Below the pieces are notes generated by a model, which was not told the DNA's origin, ran no database searches, and saw only the letters and a program-made list of their open reading frames with translations. Below are positions 46,048 through 59,300 of a DNA stretch of 64,000 nt, in pieces. The stretch spans positions 9,796,001-9,860,000 of the forward strand of contig JAHQIY010000002.1 of NCBI GenBank assembly GCA_019054805.1, given 5' to 3'. The stretch comes from Brachionus manjavacas. Lineage: Eukaryota; Rotifera; Eurotatoria; Ploima; Brachionidae. The translations under genes were made by a program, and so were the position numbers. Position 1 is the first letter of the stretch; each line of letters starts with the position of its first letter.

Positions 46048-47356
46048 TTGACAGTTGTGTACGCAATTAAAGAATTTCGCACAGAGCTGTATGGATTCAA
46101 ATTTCTAGTGAATACAGATCACCACGCGTTGATGTGGCTTATGAACATCAATGAACCTACGGGAAGATTAGCCCGTTGGGCTATCTATTTACAAGCTTAT
46201 GACTTTGAGATAGTCCATAGGAAAGAAACCCAACATTTAAACGCTGATGCTGTTAGTCGGCCAGTGCTTTCACTAAAAACCATTACTGATAACGATTTTA
46301 ATGATCACATTGACACAACTTCACGTAAAAGTCTTGACGTCTATGTAGATGACACATTACTGTATTATCTAAAAAATGGTCGATTTCAAAATGGATTGTC
46401 CAAAAAGCAAATTAAAAGAATTGAGAAAGCAGCAACTCAGTATTATTACGATAGAGAAAAAGATGAAATTTTTAAAATGGGACGAGATAATGTTTCACGC
46501 TTGGTACCGAAACCTAGTAACAGAAGCGGTATTATTTTAAAAGCACATGTTTTGGGTCACTTTCAGGTAGAATCAACAACTAAACGAATTAAAGAGGATT
46601 ACTTTTGGAAAAACATGGAGAAAGACATTGAAGCTTTCGTACAAAGTTGCGATGTGTGTAAGAGAAATAATTTAGCTCCTGCAAAGGAACATCCTGCGAA
46701 AGCCATTACCATTAATGGTATCTTTGATAGAATCGGAATAGATTTGGTATTTAGTATTTGCCTACCAGTAACAGAGGAAGGCTTCACTGGAATAATGGTA
46801 ATAACCGAATACTTAACCAAGTTCCCATATGCCGAACCTATTAAAAGTAAATCAGCCGAAGAAATAGCTAACATCCTATGGAAATTCATATGTATATTTG
46901 GACCACCAAGGGTATTCATGTCGGATCAAGGTAAAGAATTTAACAATCAAATTGTTGATAATCTTATAAGACGAGACGGGTCTGAGCATGTAATTACATC
47001 CGCATACCACCCCAGAACCAATGGCCAAGTTGAGCGCTTGAACAAAGAAATAGTAAGTTGTTTAAGAAAACATTGTGAGCAAAATCCAGATGATTTGTCT
47101 AAATGGTTACCATTCGTATTGCTTGCATATCGTACAAGAATACACTCAGCAACAAAGTTCTCCCCATTTGAACTAATGTTCGGTAGAAAAATGAATGGAT
47201 TCAATGATTGGAGTTCCATCGAACCCGATTTTAAACACAATGCAGTAGAAGAACGTGTTAAGCAAATAAAGGATCTGATCGATGATAAATATCCGACAGC
47301 ACTCCAAAACATAGATAAAGCAAGATCTTCACAAATTAAGGCTCAAAATAATAATA
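46048..47356 (+). pseudogene. pol: Element 2 RNase H end and integrase, 3'-truncated
   Basis: Frame 1 from the RNase H (LTVVYAIKEFRTELYGFKF, VNTDHHALMWL) through the linker HRKETQHLNADAVSRP into integrase. The zinc domain is H...H (HVLGHF) with CDVC. The catalytic triad is complete: Asp 46,741 (GIDLVF), Asp 46,924 (SDQGKEF) and Glu 47,032 (GQVERLNKE), DD35E. PFELMFGRKMNGF and the helical KQIKDLIDDKYPTAL region follow. At ~47,357 element sequence gives way to satellite B, which stays open for 13 more codons to TGA at 47,398-47,400, so the C-terminal domain is lost and replaced by satellite residues. Confidence 0.85.
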
Positions 47357-50300
47357 AAGATTTTGCATTGAAAATATTTTTTCAAGAAAAAAAATTTTGA
47401 AATAAGAATGATTTTTTACATTATCTTTCATTTCAAATATGTTTAATTGCTTATTTATAAAAACAAACATCAAAATTACTGACAATCTGGTATCTTCCAG
47501 ACGAATTGTTATTCTTTACGATTCTAGAGTCATGCAAAAGCATTATTCGTGATCTAATTTACGAATGGTTTGATATTGGTCTAGTAATATATTTAAATTG
47601 ATCATATCTAAAAACTATAAGATTTTGCATTGAAAATTTTTTTCAAGAAAAAAAAGTTCGAAATAAGACTGATTTTTTACTTTATCTTTCATTTCAAATA
47701 TGTTTATTTGCTTATTTATAAAAACAAACATCAAAATTACTGACAATATGGTATCTTCCAGACGAATTGTTATTCTTTCCGATTCTAGAGTCATGCAAAA
47801 GCATAATTCGTGATCTGATTTACGAATGGTTTGATTTTTGGTCTTGTAATAAATTTAAATTGATCATATCTAAAAACTATAAGATTTTGCATTGAAAATT
47901 TTTTTCAAGAAAAAAAAGTTTGAAATAAGACTGATTTTTTACTTTATCTTTCATTTCAAATATGTTTATTTGCTTATTTATAAAAACAAACATCAAAATT
48001 ACTGACAATCTGGTATCTTCCAGACGAATTGTTATTCTTTCCGATTCTAGAGTCATGCAAAAGCATAATTCGTGATCTGATTTACGAATGGTTTGATTTT
48101 TGGTTTTGTAATAAATTTAAATTGATCATGTCTAAAAACTTTAAGATTTTGCATTGAAAATTTTTTTCAAGAAAAAATAGTTTGAAATAAGAATGATTTT
48201 TTACATTATCTTTCATTTTAAATATGTTTATTTGCTTATTTATAAAAACAAACATCAAAATTACTGACAATCTGGTATCTTCAAGACGAATTGTTATTCT
48301 TTACGATTCTAGAGTCATGCAAAAGCATTATTCGTGATCTGATTTACGAATGGTTTGATATTGGTCTTGTAATATATTTAAATTGATCATATCTAAAAAC
48401 TATAAGATTTTGCATTGAAAATTTTTTTCAAGAAAAAAAAGTTTGAAATAAGACTGATTTTTTACTTTATCTTTCATTACAAATATGTTTATTTGCTTAT
48501 TAATAAAACGAAACATCAAAATTTTTGACAATCTTATATCTTCCAGACGAATTGTTATTCTTTACGATTCTAGAGTCATGTAAAAGCATTATTCGTGATC
48601 TGATTTACGAATGGTTTGATTTTTGGTTTTGAAATAAATTTAAATTGATTATTTCTTAAAACTTTAAGATTTTGCATTGAAATTTTTTTTCAAGAAAAAA
48701 AAGTTTGAAATAAGACTGATTTTTTACATTATCTTTCATTTCAAATATGTTTATTTGCTTATTTATAAAAACAAACATCAAAATTACTGACAATCTGGTA
48801 TCTTCAAGACGAATTGTTATTCTTTCCGATTCTAGAGTCATGCAAAAGCATAATTCGTGATCTGATTCACGAATGGTTTGAATTTTAGGTTTTGTAATAA
48901 ATTTAAATTGATTATTTCTTAAAACTTTAAGATTTTGCATTGAAATTTTTTTTCAAGAAAAAAAAGTTTGAAATAAGACTGATTTTTTACTTTATCTTTC
49001 ATTACAAATATGTTGATTTGCTAATTAATAAAACGAAACATCAAAATTACTGACAATCAGGTATCTTCCAGACGAATTGTTATTCTTTACGATTCTATAG
49101 TCATGCAAAAGCATTATTCGTGATCTGATTTACGAATGGTTTGATATTGGTCTTGTAATATATTTAAATTGATCATATCTAAAAACTATAAGATTTTGAA
49201 TTGAAAATTTTTTTCAAGAAAAAAAAGTTTAAAATAAGACTGATTTTTTACATTATCTTTCATTTCAAATATGTTTATTTGCTTATTTATAAAAACAAAC
49301 ATCAAAATTACTGACAATCTGGTATCTTCCAGACGAATTGTTATTCTTTACGATTCTAGAGTCATGCAAAAGCATAATTCGTGATCTGATTTACGAATGG
49401 TTTGATTTTTGGTTTTGAAATAAATTTAAATTGATTATTTCTTAAAACTTTAAGATTTTGCATTGAAATTTTTTTTCAAGAAAAAAAAGTTTGAAATAAG
49501 ACTGATTTTTTACATTATCTTTCATTTCAAATATGTTTATTTGCTTATTTATAAAAACAAACATCAAAATTACTGACAATCTGGTATCTTCCAGACGAAT
49601 TGTTATTCTTTACGATTCTAGAGTCATGCAAAAGCATAATTCGTGATCTGATTTACGAATGGTTTGATTTTTGGTTTTGTAATAAATTTAAATTGATCAT
49701 GTCTAAAAACTTTAAGATTTTGCATTGAAATTTTTTTTCAAGAAAAAAAAGTTTGACATAAGACTGATTTTTTACATTATCTTTCATTTCAAATATGTTT
49801 ATTTGCTTATTTATAAAAACAAACATCAAAATTACTGACAATCTGGTATCTTCAAGACGAATTGTTATTCTTTCCGATTCTAGAGTCATGCAAAAGCATA
49901 ATTCGTGATCTGATTTACGAATGGTTTGATTTTTGGTTTTGTAATAAATTTAAATTGATCATATCTAAAAACTTTAAGATTTTGCATTGAAAATTTTTAT
50001 TCAAGAAAAAAAAGTTTAAAATAAGAATGATTTTTTACATTTTCGTTCATTTCAAATATGTTTATTTGCTTATTTATAAAAACAAACATCAAAATTACTG
50101 ACAATCAGGTATCTTCCAGACGAATTGTTATTCTTTACGATTCTAGAGTCATGCAAAAGCATTATTCGTGATCTGATTTACGAATGGTTTGATATTGGTC
50201 TTGTAATATATTTAAATTGATCATATCTAAAAACTATAAGATTTTGCATTGAAAATTTTTTTCAAGAAAAAAAAGTTTGAAATAAGACTGATTTTTTACT

Positions 50301-53300
50301 TTATCTTTCATTACATTTATGTTTATTTGCTTATTAATAAAACGAAACATCAAAATTACTGACAATCTGGTATCTTCCAGACGAATTGTTATTCTTTCCG
50401 GTTCTAGAGTCATGCAAAAGCATAATTCGTGATCTGATTTACGAATGGTTTGATTTTTGGTCTTGTAATAAATTTAAATTGATCATGTCTAAAAACTTTA
50501 AGATTTTGCATTGAAAATTTTTTTCAAGAAAAAAAAGTTTGAAATAAGAATGATTTTTTACATTATCTTTCATTTCAAATATGTTTATTTGCTTATTTAT
50601 AAAAAGAAACATCAAAATTACTGACAATCAGGTATCTTCCAGACGAATTGTAATTATTTACGATTCTAGAGTCATGCAAAAGCATAATTCGTGATCTGAT
50701 TTACGAATGGTTTGATTTTTGGTTTTGTAATAAATTTAAATTGATTATTTCTTAAAACTTTAAGATTTTGCATTGAAATTTTTTTTCAAGAAAAAAAAGT
50801 TTGAAATAAGACTGATTTTTTACTTTATCTTTCATTTCAAATATGTTTATTTGCTTATTTATAAAAAGAAACATCAAAATTACTGACAATCAGGTATCTT
50901 CCAGACGAATTGCTATTCTTTACGATTCTAGAGTCATGCAAAAGCATAATTCGTGATCTGATTTACGAATGGTTTGATATTGGTCTTGTAATATATTTAA
51001 ATTGATCATATCTAAAAACTTTAAGATTTTGCATTGAAATATTTTTTCAAGAAAAAATAGTTTGAAATAAGACTGATTTTTTACTTTATCTTTCATTACA
51101 AATATGTTTATTTGCTTATTAATAAAACGAAACATCAAAATTTTTGACAATCTGGTATCTTCCAGACGAATTGTTATTCTTTACGATTCTAGAGTCATGC
51201 AAAAGCATTATTCGTGATCTGATTTACGAATGGTTTGATTTTTGGTATTGTAATAAATTTAAATTGATCATTTCTAAAAACTTTAAGATTTTGCATTGAA
51301 ATATTTTTTCAAGAAAAAAAGTTTGAAATAAGACTGTTTTTTTACTTTATCTTTCATTAGAAATATGTTTATTTGCTTATTTATAAAAAGAAACATCAAA
51401 ATTACTGACAATCTGGTATCTTCCAGACGAATTGTTATTCTTTACGATTCTAGAGTCATGCAAAAGCATTTTTCGTGATCTGATTTACGAATGGTTTGAT
51501 TTTTGGTTTTGTAATAAATTTAAATTGATCATATCTAAAAACTTTAAGATTTTGCATTAAAAATTTTTTCAAGAAAAAAAAGTTTGAAATAAGACTGATT
51601 TTTTACTTTATCTTTCATTTCTTATATGTTTATTTGCTTATTTATAAAAAGAAACATCAAAATTACTGACAATCTGGTATCTTCCAGACGAATTGTTATT
51701 CTTTACGATTCTAGAGTCATGCAAAAGCATTTTTCGTGATCTGATTTACGAATGGTTTGATTTTTGGTTTTGTAATAAATTTAAATTGATCATATCTAAA
51801 AACTTTAAGATTTTGCATTGAAAATTTTTTTCAAGAAAAAAAAGTTTGAAATAAGACTGATTTTTTACTTTATCTTTCATTACAAATATGTTTATTTGCT
51901 TATTAATAAAACGAAACATCAAAATTACTGACAATCTGGTATCTTCCAGACGAATTGTTATTCTTTACGATTCTAGAGTCATGCAAAAGCATTATTCGTG
52001 ATCTGATTTACGTATGGTTTGATTTTTGGTCTTGTAATATATTTAAATTGATCATATCTAAAAACTTTAAGATTTATCATTGAAAATTTTTTTTCAAGAA
52101 AAAAAAGTTTGAAATAATACTGATTTTTTACTTTATCTTTCATAAGAAATATGTTTATTTGCTTATTAATAAAACGAAACATCAAAATTTTTGACAATCT
52201 GGTATCTTCCAGACGAATTGTTATTCTTTACGATTCTAGAGTCATGCAAAAGCATTATTCGTGATCTGATTTACGAATGGTTTGATATTGGTCTTGTAAT
52301 ATATTTAAATTGATTATTTCTTAAAACTTTAAGATTTTGCATTGAAATTTTTTTTCAAGAAAAAAAAGTTTGAAATAAGACTGATTTTTTACATTATCTT
52401 TCATTTCAAATATGTTTATTTGCTTATTTATAAAAAGAAACATCAAAATTACTGACAATCTGGTATCTTCCAGACGAATTGTTATTCTTTACGATTCTAG
52501 AGTCATGCAAAAGCATTATTCGTGATCTGATTTACGAATGGTTTGATTTTTGGTTTTGTAATAAATTTAAATTGATCATATCTAAAAACTTTAAGATTTT
52601 GCATTGAAAATTTTTTTCAAGAAAAAAAAGTTTGAAATAAGACTGATTTTTTACTTTATCTTTCATTTCAAATATGTTTATTTGCTTATTTATAAAAACA
52701 AACATCAAAATTACTGACAATCTGGTATCTTCCAGACGAATTGTTATTCTTTACGATTCTAGAGTCATGCAAAAGCATTATTCGTGATCTGATTTACGAA
52801 TGGTTTGATTTTTGGTTTTGTAATAAATTTAAATTGATCATATCTAAAAACTTTAAGATTTTGCATTGAAAATTTTTTTCAAGAAAAAAAAGTTTGAAAT
52901 AAGACTGATTTTTTACTTTATCTTTCATTACAAATATGTTTATTTGCTTATTAATAAAACGAAACATCAAAATTACTGACAATCTGGTATCTTCCAGACG
53001 AATTGTTATTCTTTACGATTCTAGAGTCATGCAAAAGCATTATTCGTGATCTGATTTACGAATGGTTTGATTTTTGGTTTTGTAATAAATTTAAATTGAT
53101 CATATCTAAAAACTTTAAGATTTTGCATTGAAATATTTTTTAAAGAAAAAAAGTTTGAAATAAGACTGATTTTTTACTTTATCTTTCATTACAAATATGT
53201 TTTTTTGCTTATTAATAAAACGAAACATCAAAATTACCGACAATCTGGTATCTTCCAGACGAATTGTTATTCTTTACGATTCTAAAGTCATGCAAAAGCA

Positions 53301-56300
53301 TTATTCGTGATCTGATTTACGAATGGTTAGATTTTTGGTATTGTAATAAATTTAAATTGATCATATCTAAAAACTTTAAGATTTTGCATTGAAATATTTT
53401 TTAAAGAAAAAAAGTTTGAAATAAGACTGATTTTTTACTTTATCTTTCATAAGAAATATGTTTATTTGCTTATTAATAAAACGAAACATCAAAATTTTTG
53501 AAAATCTGGTATCTTCCAGACGAATTGTTATTCTTTACGATTCTAGAGTCATGCAAAAGCATTTTTCGTGATCTGATTTACGAATGGTTTGATTTTTGGT
53601 TTTGTAATAAATTTAAATTGATCATATCTAAAAACTTTAAGATTTTGCATTGAAAATTTTTTTCAAGAAAAGAAGTTTGAAATAAGAATGATTTTTTACA
53701 TTATCTTTCATTTCAAATATGTTTATTTGCTTATTTATAAAAACAAACATCAAAATTACTGACAATCTGGTATCTTCCAGACGAATTGTTATTCTTTACG
53801 ATTCTAGAGTCATGTAAAAGCATTATTCGTGATCTGATTTACGAATGGTTTGATTTTTGGTTTTGTAATAAATTTAAATTGATTATTTCTTAAAACTTTA
53901 AGATTTTGCATTGAAAATTTTTTTCAAGGAAAAAAAAATTGAAATAAGACTGATTTTTTACTTTATCTTTCATTTCAAATATGTATATTTGCTTATTAAT
54001 AAAAACAAACATCAAAATTACTGACAATCAGGTTTCTTCCAGACGAATTGTTATTCTTTACGATTCTAGAGTCATGCAAAAGCATTATTCGTGATCTGAT
54101 TTACGAATTGTTTAATTTTTGGTTTTGTAATAAATTTAAATTGATCACATCTAAAAACTTTAAGATTTTGCATTGAAATTTTTTTTCAAGAAAAAAAAGT
54201 TTAAAATAAGAATGATTTTTTACATTATCTTTCATTTCAAATATGTTTATTTGCTTATTTATAAAAACAAACATCAAAATTACTGACAATCTGGTATCTT
54301 CCAGACGAATTGTTATTCTTTACGATTCTAGAGTCATGCAAAAGCATTATTCGTGATCTGATTTACGAATTGTTTAATTTTTGGTTTTGTAATAAATTTA
54401 AATTGATCATATCTAAAAACTTTAAGATTTTGCATTGAAATTTTTTTTCAAGTAAAAAAAGTTTGAAATAAGACTGATTTTTTACTTTATCTTTCATTAC
54501 AAATATGTTTATTTGCTTATTAATAAAACGAAACATCAAAATTTTTGACAATCTGGTATCTTCCAGACGAATTGTTATTCTTTACGATTCTAGAGTCATG
54601 CAAAAGCATTTTTCGTGATCTGATTTACGAATGGTTTGATTTTTGGTTTTGTAATAAATTTAAATTGATCACATCTAAAAACTTTAAGATTTTGCATTGA
54701 AATTTTTTTCAAGAAAAAAAGTTTGAAATAAGACTGATTTTTTACTTTATCTTTCATTTCAAATATGTTTATTTGCTTATTTATAAAAACAAACATCAAA
54801 ATTACTGACAATCTGGTATCTTCCAGACGAATTGTTATTCTTTACGATTCTAGAGTCATGCAAAAGCATTTTTCGTGATCTGATTTACGAATGGTTTGAT
54901 TTTTGGTTTTGTAATAAATTTAAATTGATCATATCTAAAAACTTTAAGATTTTGCATTGAAAATTTTTTCAAGAAAAGAAGTTTAAAATAAGAATGATTT
55001 TTTACATTATCTTTCATTTCAAATATGTTTATTTGCTTATTTATAAAAACAAACATCAAAATTACTGACAATCTGGTATCTTCCAGACGAATTGTTATTC
55101 TTTACGATTCTAGAGTCATGCAAAAGCATTATTCGTGATCTGATTTACGAATGGTTTGATTTTTGGTTTTGTAATAAATTTAAATTGATCATATCTAAAA
55201 ACTTTAAGATTTTGCATTGAAAATTTTTTTCAAGAAAAAAAATTACGAAATAAGCCTGATTTTTTACCTTATCCTTCATTTCAAATATGTTTATTTGCTT
55301 ATTAATAAAAACAAACATCAAAATTACTGACAATCTGGTATCTTCCAGACGAATTGTTATTCTTTACGATTCTAGAGTCATGCAAAAGCATCATTCGTGA
55401 TCTGATTTACGAATGGTTTGATTTTTGGTTTTGTAATAAATTTAAATTGATCATTTCTAAAAACTTTAAGATTTTGCATTGAAATTTTTTTTCAAGAAAA
55501 AAAAGTTTAAAATAAGAATGATTTTTTACATTATCTTTCATTTCAAATATGTTTATTTGCTTATTTATAAAAACAAACATCAAAATTACTGACAATCTGG
55601 TATCTTCCAGACGAATTGTTATTCTTTACGATTCTAGAGTCATGCAAAAGCATTTTTCGTGATCTGATTTACGAATGGTTTGATTTTTGGTTTTGTAATA
55701 AATTTAAATTGATCATATCTAAAAACTTTAAGATTTTGCATTGAAATTTTTTTTCAAGAAAAAAAATTTTAAAATAAGAATGATTTTTTACATTATCTTT
55801 CATTTCAAATATGTTTATTTGCTTATTTATAAAAACAAACATCAAAATTACTGACAATCTGGTATCTTCCAGACGAATTGTTATTCTTTACGATTCTAGA
55901 GTCATGCAAAAGCATTATTCGTGATCTGATTTACGAATGGTTTGATTTTTGGTTTTGTAATAAATTTAAATTGATCATTTCTAAAAACTTTAAGATTTTG
56001 CATTGAAAATTTTTTTCAAGGAAAAAAAAATTGAAATAAAACTGATTTTTTACTTTATCTTTCATTTCAAATATGTTGATTTGCTAATTAATAAAACGAA
56101 ACATCAAAATTACTGACAATCTGGTATCTTCCAGACGAATTGTTATTCTTTACGATTCTAGAGTCATGCAAAAGCATTATTCGTGATCTGATTTACGAAT
56201 GGTTTGATTTTTGGTTTTGTAATAAATTTAAATTGATCATTTCTAAAAACTTTAAGATTTTGCATTGAAAATTTTTTTTCAAGAAAAAAAAGTTCGAAAT

Positions 56301-59300
56301 AAGACTGATTTTTTACTTTATCTTTCATTTCAAATATGTTTATTTGCTTATTAATAAAAACAAACATCAAAATTACTGACAATCTGGTATCTTCCAGACG
56401 AATTGTTATTCTTTACGATTCTAGAGTCATGCAAAAGCATTATTCGTGATCTGATTTACGAATGGTTTGATTTTTGGTTTTGTAATAAATTTAAATTGAT
56501 CATTTCTAAAAACTTTAAGATTTTGCATTGAAATTTTTTTTCAAGAAAAAAAGTTTGAAATAAGAATGATTTTTTACTTTATCTTTCATTTCAAATATGT
56601 TTATTTGCTTATTTATAAAAACAAACATCAAAATTACTGACAATCTGGTATCTTCCAGACGAATTGTTATTCTTTACGATTCTAGAGTCATGCAAAAGCA
56701 TTATTCGTGATCTGATTTACGAATGGTTTGATTTTTGGTTTTGTAATAAATTTAAATTGATCATGTCTAAAAACTTTAAGATTTTGCATTGAAATATTTT
56801 TTCAAGAAAAAATAGTTTGAAATAAGACTGATTTTTTACTTTATCTTTCATTACAAATATGTTTATTTGCTTATTAATAAAACGAAACATCAAAATTACT
56901 GACAATCTGGTATCTTCCAGACGAATTGTTATTCTTTACGATTCTAGAGTCATGCAAAAGCATTATTCGTGATCTGATTTACGAATGGTTTGATTTTTGG
57001 TTTTGTAATAAATTTAAATTGATCATTTCTAAAAACTTTAAGATTTTGCATTGAAATTTTTTTTCAAGAAAAAAAAGTTTGAAATAAGACTGATTTTTTA
57101 CTTTATCTTTCATTACAAATATGTTTATTTGCTTATTAATAAAACGAAACATCAAAATTTTTGACAATCTGGTATCTTCCAGACGAATTGTTATTCTTTA
57201 CGATTCTAGAGTCATGCAAAAGCATTTTTCGTGATCTGATTTACGAATGGTTTGATTTTTGGTTTTGTAATAAATTTAAATTGATCATGTCTAAAAACTT
57301 TAAGATTTTGCATTGAAAATTTTTTTTCAAGAAAAAATAGTTTGAAATAAGAATGATTTTTTACATTATCTTTCATTACAAATATGTTTATTTGCTTATT
57401 AATAAAACGAAACATCAAAATTACTGACAATCTGGTATCTTCCAGACGAATTGTTATTCTTTACGATTCTAAAGTCATGCAAAAGCATTATTCGTGATCT
57501 GATTTACGAATGGTTTGATTTTTGGTTTTGTAATAAATTTAAATTGATCATATCTAAAAACTTTAAGATTTTGCATTGAAAATTTTTTTAAAGAAAATAG
57601 TTTGAAAAAAGACTGATTTTTTACTTTATCTTTCATTACAAATATGTTTATTTGCTTATTAATAAAACGAAACATCAAAATTACTGACAATCTGGTATCT
57701 TCCAGACGAATTGTTATTCTTTACGATTCTAGAGTCATGCAAAAGCATTATTCGTGATCTGATTTACGAATGGTTTGATTTTTGGTTTTGTAATAAATTT
57801 AAATTGATCATATCTAAAAACTTTAAGATTTTGCATTGAAAATTTTTTTACAATAAAAAAGTTTGAAATAAGACTGATTTTTTACTTTATCTTTCATTTC
57901 AAATATGTTTATTTGCTTATTTATAAAAACAAACATCAAAATTACTGACAATCTGGTATCTTCCAGACGAATTGTTATTCTTTACGATTCTAGAGTCATG
58001 CAAAAGCATTTTTCGTGATCTGATTTACGAATGGTTTGATTTTTGGTTTTGTAATAAATTTAAATTGATCATATCTAAAAACTTTAAGATTTTGCATTGA
58101 AATTTTTTTTCAAGATAAAAAAGTTTGAAATAAGACTGATTTTTTACTTTATCTTTCATTACAAATATGTTTATTTGCTTATTAATAAAACGAAACATCA
58201 AAATTACTGACAATCTGGTATCTTCCAGACGAATTGTTATTCTTTACGATTCTAGAGTCATGCAAAAGCATTATTCGTGATCTGATTTACGAATGGTTTG
58301 ATTTTTGGTTTTGTAATAAATTTAAATTGATCAAATCTAAAAACTTTAAGATTTTGCATTGAAAATTTTTTTTCAAGAAAAGAAAGTTTGAAATAAGAAT
58401 GATTTTTTACTTTATCTTTCATAAGAAATATGTTTATTTGCTTATTTATAAAAACGAAACATCAAAATTTCTGAAAATCTGGTATCTTCCAGACGAATTG
58501 TTATTCTTTACGATTCTAGAGTCATGCAAAAGCATTTTCCGTGATCTGATTTACGAATGGTTTGATTTTTGGTTTTGTAATAAATTTAAATTGATCATAT
58601 CTAAAAACTTTAAGATTTTGCATTGAAATTTTTTTCAAGAAAAAAGTTTGAAATAAGAATGATTTTTTACTTTATCTTTCATTTCAAATTTGTTTATTTG
58701 CTTATTTATAAAACGAAACATCAAAATTACTGACAATCTGGTATCTTCCAGACGAATTGTTATTCTTTACGATTCTAGAGTCATGCAAAAGCATTTTTCG
58801 TGATCTGATTTACGAATGGTTTGATTTTTGGTTTTGTAATAAATTTAAATTGATCATTTCTAAAAACTTTAAGATTTTGCATTGAAATTTTTTTTCAAGA
58901 AAAAAAGTTTGAAATAAGACTGATTTTTTACTTTATCTTTCATTACAAATATGTTTATTTGCTTATTAATAAAAACGAAACATCAAAATTACTGACAATC
59001 TGGTATCTTCCAGACGAATTGTTATTCTTTACGATTCTAGAGTCATGCAAAAGCATTTTTCGTGATCTGATTTACGAATGGTTTGATTTTTGGTTTTGTA
59101 ATAAATTTAAATTGATCATATCTAAAAACTTTAAGATTTTGAATTGAAATTTTTTTCAAGAAAAAAAGTTTGAAATAAGAATGATTTTTTACTTTATCTT
59201 TCATTACAAATATGTTTTTTTGCTTATTAATAAAACGAAACATCAAAATTACTGACAATCTGGTATCTTCCAGACGAATTGTTATTCTTTACGATTCTAG

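Larger units (their letters stand above)
42756..47356 (+). mobile_element. Element 2: Ty3/Gypsy retrotransposon, 3'-truncated, in satellite B
   Basis: 5' LTR, PBS-like site, gag, then pol in the order protease, reverse transcriptase, RNase H, integrase. It ends within the integrase C-terminal region at ~47,356, where satellite B resumes. No 3' LTR or polypurine tract. The satellite register is continuous across the element except for about 12 bases. The protease has DSG and the reverse transcriptase YLDD, unlike element 1. I cannot fix the clade within Ty3/Gypsy. Confidence 0.88.

Noticed and set aside
52780..52801. CENP-B box in satellite B
   Set aside because: ATTCGT is present but the downstream CGGG of the box is missing, and no other segment of either satellite fits.
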